Below the pieces are notes generated by a model that was not told the DNA's origin, did no database searches, and saw only the letters and a program-made list of their open reading frames with translations. Positions 16,986-26,202 of a stretch of 64,000 nt of DNA are shown here, piece after piece (the first letter of the stretch is position 1; each line of letters starts with the position of its first letter). The position numbers and the translations under genes were made by a program. The stretch is from the NCBI RefSeq assembly GCF_000741135.1, contig NZ_JGYU01000007.1:62001-126000 (forward strand). The letters run 5' to 3'. The stretch is from Bifidobacterium choerinum. Its GTDB lineage: Bacteria; Actinomycetota; Actinomycetes; Actinomycetales; Bifidobacteriaceae.

Positions 16986-18110
16986 TCAGGACATGATTTG
17001 CTGGTACCACTGTTGCATGTCGCGAGCGCTGTCTCGTATTTCGTATCCCGCTTCCTTCAATACGGTCGTATGGTCGATGCCGGCACGTTTGCCTGTCTTG
17101 TTGAAGGTATCGGCAAGCGTTCTCGCCCATACTTCGGGAGATGACTTGAGGGCCACGGTGGTGATCAACTGCTTGTTGACGAAAGCCTCTTTGGTGACAT
17201 GGTCGGAGGCGACAATCGGCAGTCCGGCGGCCTGCGCTTCGATGATGGTCAACGGCAATCCTTCATATAGTGAAGGGAACAGCAGGGCGTCGAAGGCACT
17301 GTACCAGGAATTTGCGTCATGACGCAGTCCCATGAAGCGCACGTGATGTTCAAGACCTAGTCTCGCGACTTTTTCCTTGACAGCATCCATCGTGTCGCCG
17401 ATACCAAGAAACACCAATACCGCATCGGGAATGATTTGCAGTAAACGCTGTAAAATGTCTATCGAGAATGTCTGATTCTTTTGTGTGCTAAAACGGCCAA
17501 TCTGCCCGATGACAAATTGGTTTTTGGATACGTTGATGGATTTGCGTAATTCATCACGCTTCGTATCGGTAAAAACAAAACGCTGTAGATCGATGGCGTT
17601 TCGTATGTAATGCACGTCTCCGTCATGTACGGTTTTCTTTCCGAAAAGCCACTCTGCGGAAAGAAAACCGCAAGCTACGAGATGCGTCGGATAAACTCGA
17701 GAAAACGGACGGAGGAATGTCTTCGCCGCGGTCTTGACGAACTCGTTGGGATTGTCGGTGCTATGGCTATGCGCGATGCGGATGGGAATCCCCGCTCGTT
17801 TGGCGGCCTGTAATGGGAATACGCTCAGCGCATTCATATTGGAATGGACGATATCCGGATGAATCCTGCTGAATAATTTCTCGCAAGATGCGATATATCG
17901 TGGGAGATTCTTGTAGGAAGGCACGGTGTAGATACGACCGCCGGCCTTGGAGATGTCCTTAACGGGAATGTTGTCGGAATCATCCTGCACGATGAAATCA
18001 AACTGAACTTGTTCGTGGTCGAGGAATCGGTAGTGATTCATGATGGTGGCTTCGACTCCGCCTCCCATCATACGTCCCATGATTTGAGCGACATGTATCG
18101 GCTTGTGCAC
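16986..18110 (-). CDS. GT4 family glycosyltransferase (EpsF-like) with a poly-G ribosome site
   Basis: About 374 residues from GTG 18110. It has VAQIMGRMMGGGVEATIMN, QFDFIVQDDSDN, IGRFSTQKNQTFSIDIL and the E-x7-E motif in SLYEGLPLTIIEAQAAGLP. The frame is open to a TTG at 18155, but the GTG gives the family's normal N-terminus. It is preceded by a run of nine Gs (positions 18121-18129 as Cs on the plus strand) that would serve as the ribosome-binding sequence about 11 bases upstream. If the upstream TTG is used instead, the same run lies inside the reading frame. Either way, a change in run length could alter expression. It heads the minus-strand GT4 run. Confidence 0.84.
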   Translation of the reverse strand: MHKPIHVAQIMGRMMGGGVEATIMNHYRFLDHEQVQFDFIVQDDSDNIPVKDISKAGGRIYTVPSYKNLPRYIASCEKLFSRIHPDIVHSNMNALSVFPLQAAKRAGIPIRIAHSHSTDNPNEFVKTAAKTFLRPFSRVYPTHLVACGFLSAEWLFGKKTVHDGDVHYIRNAIDLQRFVFTDTKRDELRKSINVSKNQFVIGQIGRFSTQKNQTFSIDILQRLLQIIPDAVLVFLGIGDTMDAVKEKVARLGLEHHVRFMGLRHDANSWYSAFDALLFPSLYEGLPLTIIEAQAAGLPIVASDHVTKEAFVNKQLITTVALKSSPEVWARTLADTFNKTGKRAGIDHTTVLKEAGYEIRDSARDMQQWYQQIMS

Positions 18111-18120
18111 GATGAGTGAT

Positions 18121-18129
18121 CCCCCCCCC
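18121..18129 (-). repeat. G9 homopolymer at the start of a glycosyltransferase gene
   Basis: Nine consecutive Cs on the plus strand (nine Gs on the coding strand), preceded by AGA on the coding strand, lie 10-12 bases before the preferred GTG start. Long mononucleotide runs are prone to strand slippage. The longest other runs I noticed in the window are short A or T runs in the AT-rich part. Confidence 0.85.
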
Positions 18130-18180
18130 TCTAAGTCATTCCTATCTCTCTTCAATATAGTGCATGCGTTGGTCTAGTGA

Positions 18181-19344
18181 TTACGGTCGGCCTATGCTCG
18201 TTGGTTCGTCGGCCGATGCTTGAGTGGGTGTTCTGGAGAAACGAGGCTTAGGCAGTCCGACGCCCCACCAGCACCAGCGGTTGAGTATCGGCGTGGCGAT
18301 GGCACAAATAAGACAGGCGACGGCAATGACGATGAGACCGACGACGATCTGCAGGGCGAGGTGCGAAACAACCAAGGGGATGGCGATCAGCGTGAATACC
18401 AGCTTGCGGGCAATCGCCATCGAAAGACCATTCAGGCCATAGAAGATCATCGTGTTGCGCCCTATGTAGGTCAGCCATCGCCACGACGGAAGCAACCGGA
18501 CAGCGAATACAGTCATGAAGGATCCGAATACGGCGGCGCAGAGGTATGGCAATTCGGCAAGGAGGATCCACCAACCCACATTATGGGTTTCGGTACGGCG
18601 AGCTAGGAAGGCGAACGCGATGAACGCAACGGTGGAGAGGATAAGCGAATACACTGCTTTTTGCTTATCGCATGCTTTGATTGCAGGAGCAAGCATCCAC
18701 CCCAGCCCAACGAAGGCTATGGCCTCGGTGGCATGGAGAAGCTGGAAGGGGACATATTTGTATGTTCCTAGAAAGCTTACGGCAAACCAGATGAGGCCGG
18801 AAAAAGCGAGGATGATCGGCAACATTGATTGGTGATATTTGGAATTCTTCGTTAATCGATGCAGCCCATAGAGGGCGAGTTCACCCCAGAACAGCGCAAG
18901 GAAGAACCATAGCCCATTGGTGTTGCCCAACAGAATGTTGCCCAATTCCTTCAGTGGGGTGCCCATTGCGCCTGCGTGGAAGCTGCCTACCACCGATGGG
19001 GCGATGATGAGCAGGAGGATCTTGCCCAATGCGTAGATGGAAAAGAAGAAGTATGGGATGATGAGCCGTTTGAACCGCGAAACGAAGAACGTCCTGAAAT
19101 CTTTGTTCGGATTGAAAGTGAGGCCGCTGAGTATGAAGAACAACGGCATATGGAAAAGATATACGACCCAGATGCTGCCGGTAAGATTCGGGAACCATGG
19201 ATTGTCTCCGGCACCGCCGAGATGGCCGTAGAACACCAGAAGCATCGCAATACCCTTGGCTGCGTCGATCCACAAGACACGACGGGCGTTTTTGGCTGTC
19301 GTCCCCTGCATTTGCTGCAGGTTCATCGTTTGCGTATCTATCAA
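18181..19344 (-). CDS. Membrane acyltransferase (fucose 4-O-acetylase-like)
   Basis: 387 residues with about ten membrane helices. The N-terminus RVLWIDAAKGIAMLLVFYGH holds the D-x-x-K-G and H of the acyltransferase-3 fold; HMPLFFILSGLTFN and FVSRFKRLIIPYFFFSIYAL follow. It looks most like the fucose 4-O-acetylase subgroup, which acetylates sugars of surface glycans. The start could be TTG 19344 or ATG 19326; neither has a good ribosome site. It lies directly before the GT4 run on the same strand, with 71 bases between it and the poly-G gene. The C-terminus is short and polar. Confidence 0.82.
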   Translation of the reverse strand: MIDTQTMNLQQMQGTTAKNARRVLWIDAAKGIAMLLVFYGHLGGAGDNPWFPNLTGSIWVVYLFHMPLFFILSGLTFNPNKDFRTFFVSRFKRLIIPYFFFSIYALGKILLLIIAPSVVGSFHAGAMGTPLKELGNILLGNTNGLWFFLALFWGELALYGLHRLTKNSKYHQSMLPIILAFSGLIWFAVSFLGTYKYVPFQLLHATEAIAFVGLGWMLAPAIKACDKQKAVYSLILSTVAFIAFAFLARRTETHNVGWWILLAELPYLCAAVFGSFMTVFAVRLLPSWRWLTYIGRNTMIFYGLNGLSMAIARKLVFTLIAIPLVVSHLALQIVVGLIVIAVACLICAIATPILNRWCWWGVGLPKPRFSRTPTQASADEPTSIGRP

Positions 19345-19582
19345 TGCTTCAACTCGTTCCTTCAGGCGTATGGTCCTGTCATTTTCCTACGTAGTGATTG
19401 AACAGAAGTATCATATCGGAGTTGATGGATGAATGACGTTGAAAAGGCATGAGCGCTGACTCCTATAGAGGTGAGCAGCTATAGGGGCATCGCAACAAGG
19501 CATTAAAGACATGCCTATGATGGGCACGCTTGTTTGAACATAGCTTTATGCTGGTATGCGTTTCCCACGGTTCGGAGGTACG
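19345..19582. promoter_or_regulatory. Divergent promoter region with a small inverted repeat
   Basis: The gap between the divergent acyltransferase and flippase genes holds an inverted repeat CCTATAG / CTATAGG near 19460-19485. TTGAAC and TATGCG near 19535-19560 could be weak promoter boxes for the plus-strand gene. GGAGGT sits before the GTG at 19583. Confidence 0.3.
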
Positions 19583-21034
19583 GTGCAGAAGAAAAGCATA
19601 TCTTTCCTGAAGGCATCAGCGATTCAGTTCGCTTCGAAGTATCTGAATGTGGCTATTCAGCTGGTTTTGACTGCGATTCTGGCTCGATTGCTGAGTCCGG
19701 AAGAATATGGGGTGATGGCTGGGATCACCATATTCACCAGCTTGTTCTCCATTCTGGCTGACATGGGATTCGGGCCGGCGATCATTCAGTTCAAGGATCT
19801 TACGAAAAGGGACTATGGTGGCATCTTCCTGTTTTCGATAGGAATCGGTGTCGTTTTGTCTGCCGCATTCGCGTTATTAGGTTATCCGATAGCATGGTTT
19901 TTCCATGACGATTCCTACAAGTATCTATGTCTGTTGACGGTGATATCGATTTTTTTCAATGCCGTGAACATGGTGCCCAATGGATTGTTGCTCAAAGACA
20001 AAAAATTCATGTCCATAGGTATCCGTCTCATCGTTTCTACCGTGGTCGGTGGTGCGGTAGCAATCTTTTTGGCTTACCGTGGCTTGGGAACTGCGGCGTT
20101 GGTGTGGAATTTGAATGTGACCGCCGTTCTGGTTTTCGTTTGGAACTACATTACGATTCATGATCAGCTGACATTCCATGAAATCCATATCTTCCAGTCG
20201 GTGCATAAGGTGCTGCGGTATTCAATGTATCAAGCGGGTTTCAGCATCATTAACTATTTCTCGCGAAACACGGATCACCTCATCATCGGACGCTTTTTTG
20301 GGTCGACGCCTCTGGGGCTCTACGATAAGGCGTATAAACTGACATCTTATCCGATTCAGTTCGTGCCGGGTATTCTAGGCACTGTTCTGCAGCCTTATCT
20401 TTCTGAATATCAAAATGATAAGGAGAAGTTATTCCATTATCAGATGCTGCTGGTTCGTTTTCTGGCCTTGTCTGGAAGTCTGTTCATGTTCGTCTGCATA
20501 TTATGTGGATCGGATATTGTAGGTATCATGTATGGACCGCAGTGGAGTAGCTGCGTGCCTCTCTTTCTTATACTGTCATGTAGTATCGCATTCCAGATGG
20601 TGATGAATGTGACCGGTGGCATCCTACAAAGTGCCGGGCGGACCGATTTGTTGTTCCGGCAGGGACTGCTGGCGACTGCGGCGATGCTGCTGCTAGTTTT
20701 TGTTGGCGCGATGGGGCATAATCTGACGATGCTGACGATATGTGTGAGTGTTGCGTTCTTCCTTCAGTTGTTCACTGTTGCGTACTATACGGCTGTTAAG
20801 GCATTTGACCGTTCCATGAAAGACTTCCTCTATCCTGTGCTACGCATCATTGGCATTGCGACATTGATTGCTATACCGCAGTTAGTGCTTCGGTACAAGA
20901 TAAGGTTTGTTTTTGATAACAATGCTCTTGACTTATTGTTGTATTCTATAATTTATCTCGTGCTGTTCTGTGCGGTGTTCTTCGCTACCGGGGATCTGAA
21001 GCAATTATTGCGAATTATCAAAAAGAAGGCGTGA
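19583..21034 (+). CDS. Lipopolysaccharide/EPS flippase of the WzxC type
   Basis: 483 residues with about 13 membrane helices. FLKASAIQFASKYLNVAIQL, ILARLLSPEEYGVMAGITIF and LADMGFGPAIIQFKDLT form the standard N-terminus of the WzxC/polysaccharide_synt_3 group. This is a different branch from the two RfbX-type flippases in the window, so it probably exports another repeat unit. I chose GTG 19583 because GGAGGT ends about four bases before it; the in-frame ATG at 19556 has no such site. Two glycosyltransferase genes follow with an overlap or short gap. The base composition becomes AT-rich along this gene. Confidence 0.86.
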   Translation: MQKKSISFLKASAIQFASKYLNVAIQLVLTAILARLLSPEEYGVMAGITIFTSLFSILADMGFGPAIIQFKDLTKRDYGGIFLFSIGIGVVLSAAFALLGYPIAWFFHDDSYKYLCLLTVISIFFNAVNMVPNGLLLKDKKFMSIGIRLIVSTVVGGAVAIFLAYRGLGTAALVWNLNVTAVLVFVWNYITIHDQLTFHEIHIFQSVHKVLRYSMYQAGFSIINYFSRNTDHLIIGRFFGSTPLGLYDKAYKLTSYPIQFVPGILGTVLQPYLSEYQNDKEKLFHYQMLLVRFLALSGSLFMFVCILCGSDIVGIMYGPQWSSCVPLFLILSCSIAFQMVMNVTGGILQSAGRTDLLFRQGLLATAAMLLLVFVGAMGHNLTMLTICVSVAFFLQLFTVAYYTAVKAFDRSMKDFLYPVLRIIGIATLIAIPQLVLRYKIRFVFDNNALDLLLYSIIYLVLFCAVFFATGDLKQLLRIIKKKA

Positions 21035-21036
21035 AT

Positions 21037-22134
21037 ATGGTAAGTGTGGCTTTTGCGGTTTCGTCATTGAGTATGGGTGGTATCGAACGTGTGACCACTA
21101 CGATAGCTAATGGTCTAGCGTCGCGCGGGTTTGATGTGACGCTCGTGAACCTATCGCATCGCAAAGAGTTCTTTCCTGTGCGCACCCAGAGGCATTTGAG
21201 GCCTGGGTGGCTCTCGTATAATTGGTGGCGCATAAAACGAAAGATAAGCTATGTTTTTTGTGGTGATGACCATGGCTATACATGGGAGCCCTGGATTCGC
21301 TCTCAATTTAAAAAAGGAAAATATGATTATATTATATTAAATCCTGATTTTTTTGTGTTTTATGATATTGTAAGACAATTGCACCCAGAATCAAAAATTC
21401 TTTTATGGATGCATAATAATTACGATATTTATGTCGATAAATACTTTAAGGAACAGTTGAAGCTGCTGAAACATGCGGTGCGAGAATCTGACGGCATTAT
21501 ATGTCTTGAATCATATAGTGCTCAACGGTGGAGGCAGTTGAATGGAAACATTCATCTTATATATAATCCGTTGACTTTAGATGATCAAGGTCACCGTTCT
21601 TCTCTTCTGGGAAAGACGATTGCGGCTACTTCGCGTTTGGTCAAAGAACAAAAAGGGCTTGATTATCTGTTGGCTGTGGCTGAGTCTGTGCCCGATGGCT
21701 GGCAGATCTCCTTGGCGGGTGACGGTGATGATCGTGGATGGTTGCAGTCTGAAATAGAGAATAAGGGCTTAGCAGGCAAGCTCACGCTGTGCGGGGCCCT
21801 TGACGATGATGCTTTAGATGAGCATTATGCGAATGCCAGTATTTTTCTAAGTACGAGCAGGTGGGAAGGTTTCCCGCTTGTGGCTGCTGAGGCCATGAGC
21901 AGGGGCCTTCCTTTCGTTTCTTTTGACATCCCTGCAATGCGTGAGGTGACAGATGATGGCCAGTACGGTTTCCTTGTTCCGTTGGGAGATACGACACGAA
22001 TGGGGGAGGTGTTGGGTGAGCTGACGGATGACGCCGATTTGCGGAGGCGCTATAGCGATCTGTCTCTTGAACGAGTGAAGGATTTCAGCTTAGACCAAGT
22101 ATTGAATAAATGGGCTGAACTATTTAATGAGTAA
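21037..22134 (+). CDS. GT4 family glycosyltransferase
   Basis: About 365 residues. VAFAVSSLSMGGIERVTTTI is the N-terminal GT-B loop. IAATSRLVKEQKGLDYLLAV and SRWEGFPLVAAEAMSRGLPF give the C-terminal donor site with E-x7-E. ATG 21037 has AGAAGG 7-8 bases upstream; GTG 21031, which would overlap the flippase stop, is the alternative. Bases 21290-21450 are very AT-rich compared with the rest of the window, including a T7 run. This supports recent gain from a lower-GC donor. The acceptor is unknown. Confidence 0.85.
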   Translation: MVSVAFAVSSLSMGGIERVTTTIANGLASRGFDVTLVNLSHRKEFFPVRTQRHLRPGWLSYNWWRIKRKISYVFCGDDHGYTWEPWIRSQFKKGKYDYIILNPDFFVFYDIVRQLHPESKILLWMHNNYDIYVDKYFKEQLKLLKHAVRESDGIICLESYSAQRWRQLNGNIHLIYNPLTLDDQGHRSSLLGKTIAATSRLVKEQKGLDYLLAVAESVPDGWQISLAGDGDDRGWLQSEIENKGLAGKLTLCGALDDDALDEHYANASIFLSTSRWEGFPLVAAEAMSRGLPFVSFDIPAMREVTDDGQYGFLVPLGDTTRMGEVLGELTDDADLRRRYSDLSLERVKDFSLDQVLNKWAELFNE

Positions 22135-22161
22135 AGATGTCTGAAGGAGGATTCAGTAGCT

Positions 22162-23172
22162 GTGAATGAGTTTGAAGAGGAACACCAGTCAACGAATATA
22201 AAGATAAGCGTTATAGTACCTGTTCATAACGTAAGAAACTTTTTGCCTCGATTGTTTGATTCGTTGGAGAAGCAGGATCTTACTCAGGCTGAAGTGCTGT
22301 TCGTTGACGATGGCTCAACGGATGGTTCCGGCGAGTTGCTTGATGCTGTCGCTCAGCAGCCTCATTTCGTCGTCAGGCACCAAGAGAATAAAGGTGTTGC
22401 CGCGGCGCGCAACGCTGCGTTGGATATTGCTCATGGTGAGTATATTTGCTTTGTTGATCCGGACGATGATATCAGTGATGGTTATGTTGCGGCATTGCGT
22501 GGTGCTACGGTAAATACGAAGGCTGATGTGCTGATTACAGATTGGTGGGAATGTCGGCCGGGCAAAACTGTGCCGATGAGTTTGTCGGGGACTTCGGAAG
22601 TGGCTAAAGGATTGACTCCGGAGAGTGTATGTGCCTTGGTTCTGCAATCCGACTTGGTTCTGGGGTCATTGTGGGCCAAGGCGTTTGCTGCGAAGCTCTT
22701 TGAGGGCAATCGTTTTCCGTTGCAGCGTACGTGTTCGGATTTTGTTCCGTGCATGACAGCCATTGCTAATGCGCGTACTGTAGCTTATGTACCAAATATT
22801 CATTATTCATATACGGTCTCGCGAAAAGGAAGTCTGCAAAACAGCAAAAGTGAACGGGATCTTTGTGATTTTGTCGATGTGCATGAGACAGTGGCTGTTC
22901 TTATCAAACGTCGGTATCCGGAGCTGCAGCCACTGGTCCGATTTGATTTACTGCGTAGTAAGCAGCAGGCGTGCATGTCAGCCTGTACGTCCAGCGTGAT
23001 TGCGAAACGGGAACGTCGGGCTGTGTTTAAAAGATTTCACCGGGGTCTTCTCTCCGCGGTGCCTTTTATGTGGACGTCCGACTATCCGATAAAGGGGAAG
23101 CTGATGTATACGGCGGTGTCATGCGGATATGTAATGGCGAATCTTGCGATGAAGGCAAAGGGGTCTGCATGA
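22162..23172 (+). CDS. GT2 family glycosyltransferase
   Basis: 336 residues. The GT-A domain begins at residue 14 (KISVIVPVHNVRNFLPRLF), then VLFVDDGSTDGSGELL, NKGVAAARNAALDIAHGEYI and CFVDPDDDISDGYV. The two Asp motifs are the nucleotide- and metal-binding sites. The start is a GTG at 22162 with AAGGAGG about 11 bases before it. It follows the GT4 gene by 27 bases, and its stop overlaps the start of the broken acyltransferase. It is similar in layout to 3245-4264 and 47615-48703. The DNA is AT-rich here too. Confidence 0.85.
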   Translation: MNEFEEEHQSTNIKISVIVPVHNVRNFLPRLFDSLEKQDLTQAEVLFVDDGSTDGSGELLDAVAQQPHFVVRHQENKGVAAARNAALDIAHGEYICFVDPDDDISDGYVAALRGATVNTKADVLITDWWECRPGKTVPMSLSGTSEVAKGLTPESVCALVLQSDLVLGSLWAKAFAAKLFEGNRFPLQRTCSDFVPCMTAIANARTVAYVPNIHYSYTVSRKGSLQNSKSERDLCDFVDVHETVAVLIKRRYPELQPLVRFDLLRSKQQACMSACTSSVIAKRERRAVFKRFHRGLLSAVPFMWTSDYPIKGKLMYTAVSCGYVMANLAMKAKGSA

Positions 23173-24341
23173 TGATGAATGACATGACGTCTCGGAAGCG
23201 TATTCGTAACTCGAGTGTTGAGTTGTTGCGCTTATATGCAATGCTGATGATTGTTGGCTTTCATTACATTATCAGTAATCCGGATATGGGCTGGCTTCTT
23301 CATCAGGAAACATCATTCACAAAATTTGTTTACCAATTCATCATTATGGGTGGAGGATGGGTAGGAAATTTCATATTCTTTACTATATCGATTTATTTTT
23401 TGTTGGATCGTGATCTCTCTCTTAAAGATAGTCTGAGGAGAGTGTGGCTCCTCGAACGTGAGATTTTGTTCTGGAGTTTTGTTTTACTGCTTGTTTTGAT
23501 TGCGGCAAAGCATGAAGGTGTGTACCGCGAAAGTGTTTTCTGGCTTGTGCCAAAAACTGTCTTTCCGCTACTGACGAGTATGTGGTGATATCCGACAAGT
23601 TATGCGTTATTCTTGGTATTTTTGCCGTTCTTATCTGAGGGTGTTAAGTCTATAGGGCATAATAATCATAAACGATTAGCTATTGCTGTCTTTGTGCTAT
23701 GGGGAGTTTTTGCTATGGTACCCTTCCCGTCTTTTGTGTTGAATATTAGTACCCATAATGTGTTTGTATTTATATATTGGTTTATTTTGTTATCTTACTA
23801 TAAATGGTATCTAAATATCTCTTCGAAAAAAGCTATTCTATTGATAGTCTCTGGTCTTTTGATAGAACTTATTTATTGGTCATTTGCAACCGTTTTCTTT
23901 GAGTCCACTGGCAAGAAACCTAGACTACAGAACTTCATCTTCGACGGCTGGAAGCTACCGTCGATGATGATCGGCTTCGGCTTGTTCGTTCTCTGTTACC
24001 GCCATCCGTTCCATAATCGCTTCGTGAATTATTTGGCGGCTTCTGCAGTCGGTGTGTACCTGATTCATTACCAGCCGGGAATCTTCCGAATGTGGACGGG
24101 ATGGTTCCCGTTGAAAGAGGCATATACCTCGGCTCATCCGATCTTGCAGGGCGCCGCAATCGTCGTAGGAGTGTTTGTGGCGTGCCTTGCGTTGGATCTG
24201 CTTCGCCAAACGCTCTTTAGGATGACGATCGACAGGCATGCAGGAAAATGGTTCGAGAAGCTATATGCTCGTGTCGAATCGAGACTATCCCGAAAATCGA
24301 GCGCGAAGCACTCGAAGGGATCAGCCATTGAAGAAGGCTGA
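23169..24341 (+). pseudogene. Membrane acyltransferase broken by an in-frame TGA
   Basis: The frame begins with ATG 23169 (overlapping the GT2 stop) and encodes RNSSVELLRLYAMLMIVGFH, the start of acyltransferase family 3. At codon 140 a TGA (23586-23588) follows SMW, and the same frame continues at once with YPTSYALFLVFLPFLSEG. In the intact relative at 11795-12985 this place reads NMWWYPTSYMLF, so the stop replaces a conserved Trp: one base, TGG to TGA. The remaining 250 codons are undamaged, so the change looks recent, or it may be a sequencing error. As written, only 139 residues (about three helices) would be made. It would have acylated the glycan of this locus. Confidence 0.85.
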
Positions 24342-24381
24342 TGAACTCTTCTGGCAACGATTGACGCCGCGCCTTGCGCGT

Positions 24382-26202
24382 TCACCGCTTCCCCGCATAC
24401 ACTTCCTTGTCGATGACCTCCGCAAACGCCTCGTTCACCTTGGGCCGCACGACTTTGAGCGAGGGTGTCAGGCAGCCGTTGTCCTGGGTGAGCTGGACGG
24501 GGAGCACGGCGAACTTCCTGACCGATTCGGCGCGTGAGACGTCGGCGTTCGCGAGGTCGACGTAGCGCTGGATCTCGGCGACCGTTTCCGGCAGCGCGGC
24601 GACCTCGTCGATCGTCAGGTCCGCCGGCAGCTTCTGCGTCGGCAGCCAGCTGGCCACGCCTTCCGGGTCGAGCGTGACGAGGGCGGAGACGAATGGATGT
24701 CCGTCGCCGATGACGACGGCGTATTCGACGATCGGGCATGCGCTGATCTGCTGTTCCATCGGAATCGGGGAGACGTTCTTGCCGCCGGCCGTGATGATGA
24801 TGTCCTTCGCGCGACCGGTGATCGTGATGTGACCGTCGTCGTCGATCCGCGCGAGATCGCCGGTGCGCAGCCATCCGTCTTCGGTGAGCGCTTCGGCCGT
24901 CTTCTCGGGAAGGTTGTGGTAGCCGCGGAACACGTTCTGCCCGCGCACTTCGAGCTCGCCGTCCGGGGAGATGCGCACCGACGAGCCGGGCACCGGCTGG
25001 CCGACCGAACCGATCGCGAGGTCCTCGACGCGCGTGAACGCGAACGGGGCCGCCGTTTCGGTCATGCCGTAGCCCTGGATCATCGGAATGCCGATGCCGT
25101 TGAAGAAATGCAGCAGGTCGTCGCTGATCGGCGCGCCGCCCGACGCGAGATACTTGATTCGGGGACCGAAGGCCGAGCGGATCGTGCGGTAGACGGTCGT
25201 CTCGTACTTCGCATGTTCGGCGCGCTGCCTGAGCATCGGCTTGACGCCGTCCTGCTCCATCCTCGACCAATCGATCGCCGCATCCGCCGCTTTGAGGAAC
25301 ATGCGGCCTTTCCAACCGGTGCCGGCCTTGCGCGACGCCGCGTTGTACACCTTCTCGAACACGCGCGGCACGGCGAGCACGAAGGTCGGCTGGAAGACCT
25401 GCATGTCCTTGGGCAGCGTCTTCGTGTCTCCCAGATAACCGACGACGCCTTCGTCGGAGGCGATCGTGAAATACTGGATCATGCGCGCGAAGCAGTGCGC
25501 GAGTGGCAGGAACAGCAGCAGGCGCGCCTCGCCTTCGATGACCTTCGGCATGCACTGCTGCGCCGAACGTGTGATGCTCGTGAAGTTCCTATGCGTCAGC
25601 TCGACGCCCTTCGGCGTGCCGGTGGATCCCGACGTGTAGACGATCGTCGCCAGATCGTCGGCGCGTACAGCGGCGATGCGTTCGTCGAGCTCCTCATCGG
25701 AGATCATGACGCCGAGGCCTTCGAGCGCCTCGAGCGCCTTCGCGTCGAGCATCAGGATGCGTTCGAGCGTCGGGCAGGCGTCGATCACCGAATCGAGCGC
25801 GTCGAAACGCTGCTGATTGTCGGCGACCGCGAGCTTCACGTCGGCGTCGTTGAGGATGCGCTGCGCCTGCGCGGCGGAATCGGTGTCGTAGATCGGCACC
25901 GTCACGGCACCAATCGCGGCGAGCGCGAAATCCAACAGTCCCCATTCGATGCGCGTCGCCGAGAAGATCGTGACGGTGTCGCCTTTCGCGATGCCGAACT
26001 GGATCAGCCCCTTCGCGATTGCGCGGACGCGGGCATTGAAATCGCCGGATGTCATCGTCGTCCATGTACCCGTCTTGTCTTTGTATTCGGCGAGTGGAAG
26101 GTCAGGTCCCGTCTTGGCGATGCGGTCGGTGAGCATCGAATAGACGGTTGCGGAATCGGAGACGGTGAGCGCCGCGCCGGGCGTCGTGTATTCGGTAAGC
26201 AT
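24382..26202 (-). CDS. Long-chain fatty acid-CoA ligase (AMP-forming)
   Basis: 606 residues. It carries the AMP-binding signature YTSGSTGTPKGVELTHRNFT near residue 190, a second core motif IQGYGMTETAAPF near residue 375, and GWLRTGDLARIDDDGHITIT near residue 455 with the hinge Asp. The enzyme activates fatty acids with ATP and joins them to coenzyme A at the membrane. The frame is open to 26367, but ATG 26202 gives the family's N-terminus. It is the first gene after polysaccharide locus I and meets the broken acyltransferase gene end to end. It is often called fadD or lcfA in relatives; substrate chain length is not shown. Confidence 0.9.
   Translation of the reverse strand: MLTEYTTPGAALTVSDSATVYSMLTDRIAKTGPDLPLAEYKDKTGTWTTMTSGDFNARVRAIAKGLIQFGIAKGDTVTIFSATRIEWGLLDFALAAIGAVTVPIYDTDSAAQAQRILNDADVKLAVADNQQRFDALDSVIDACPTLERILMLDAKALEALEGLGVMISDEELDERIAAVRADDLATIVYTSGSTGTPKGVELTHRNFTSITRSAQQCMPKVIEGEARLLLFLPLAHCFARMIQYFTIASDEGVVGYLGDTKTLPKDMQVFQPTFVLAVPRVFEKVYNAASRKAGTGWKGRMFLKAADAAIDWSRMEQDGVKPMLRQRAEHAKYETTVYRTIRSAFGPRIKYLASGGAPISDDLLHFFNGIGIPMIQGYGMTETAAPFAFTRVEDLAIGSVGQPVPGSSVRISPDGELEVRGQNVFRGYHNLPEKTAEALTEDGWLRTGDLARIDDDGHITITGRAKDIIITAGGKNVSPIPMEQQISACPIVEYAVVIGDGHPFVSALVTLDPEGVASWLPTQKLPADLTIDEVAALPETVAEIQRYVDLANADVSRAESVRKFAVLPVQLTQDNGCLTPSLKVVRPKVNEAFAEVIDKEVYAGKR

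Noticed and set aside
18121..18160. Translation from TTG 18155 as the main start of the GT4 gene
   Set aside because: The extra 15 residues match nothing in the family, and no ribosome site is seen before the TTG. I keep it only as an alternative.
23586..23588. Programmed readthrough or selenocysteine at the TGA
   Set aside because: No SECIS-like hairpin was noticed, the intact relative has Trp here, and a one-base change explains it. I treat the gene as broken.
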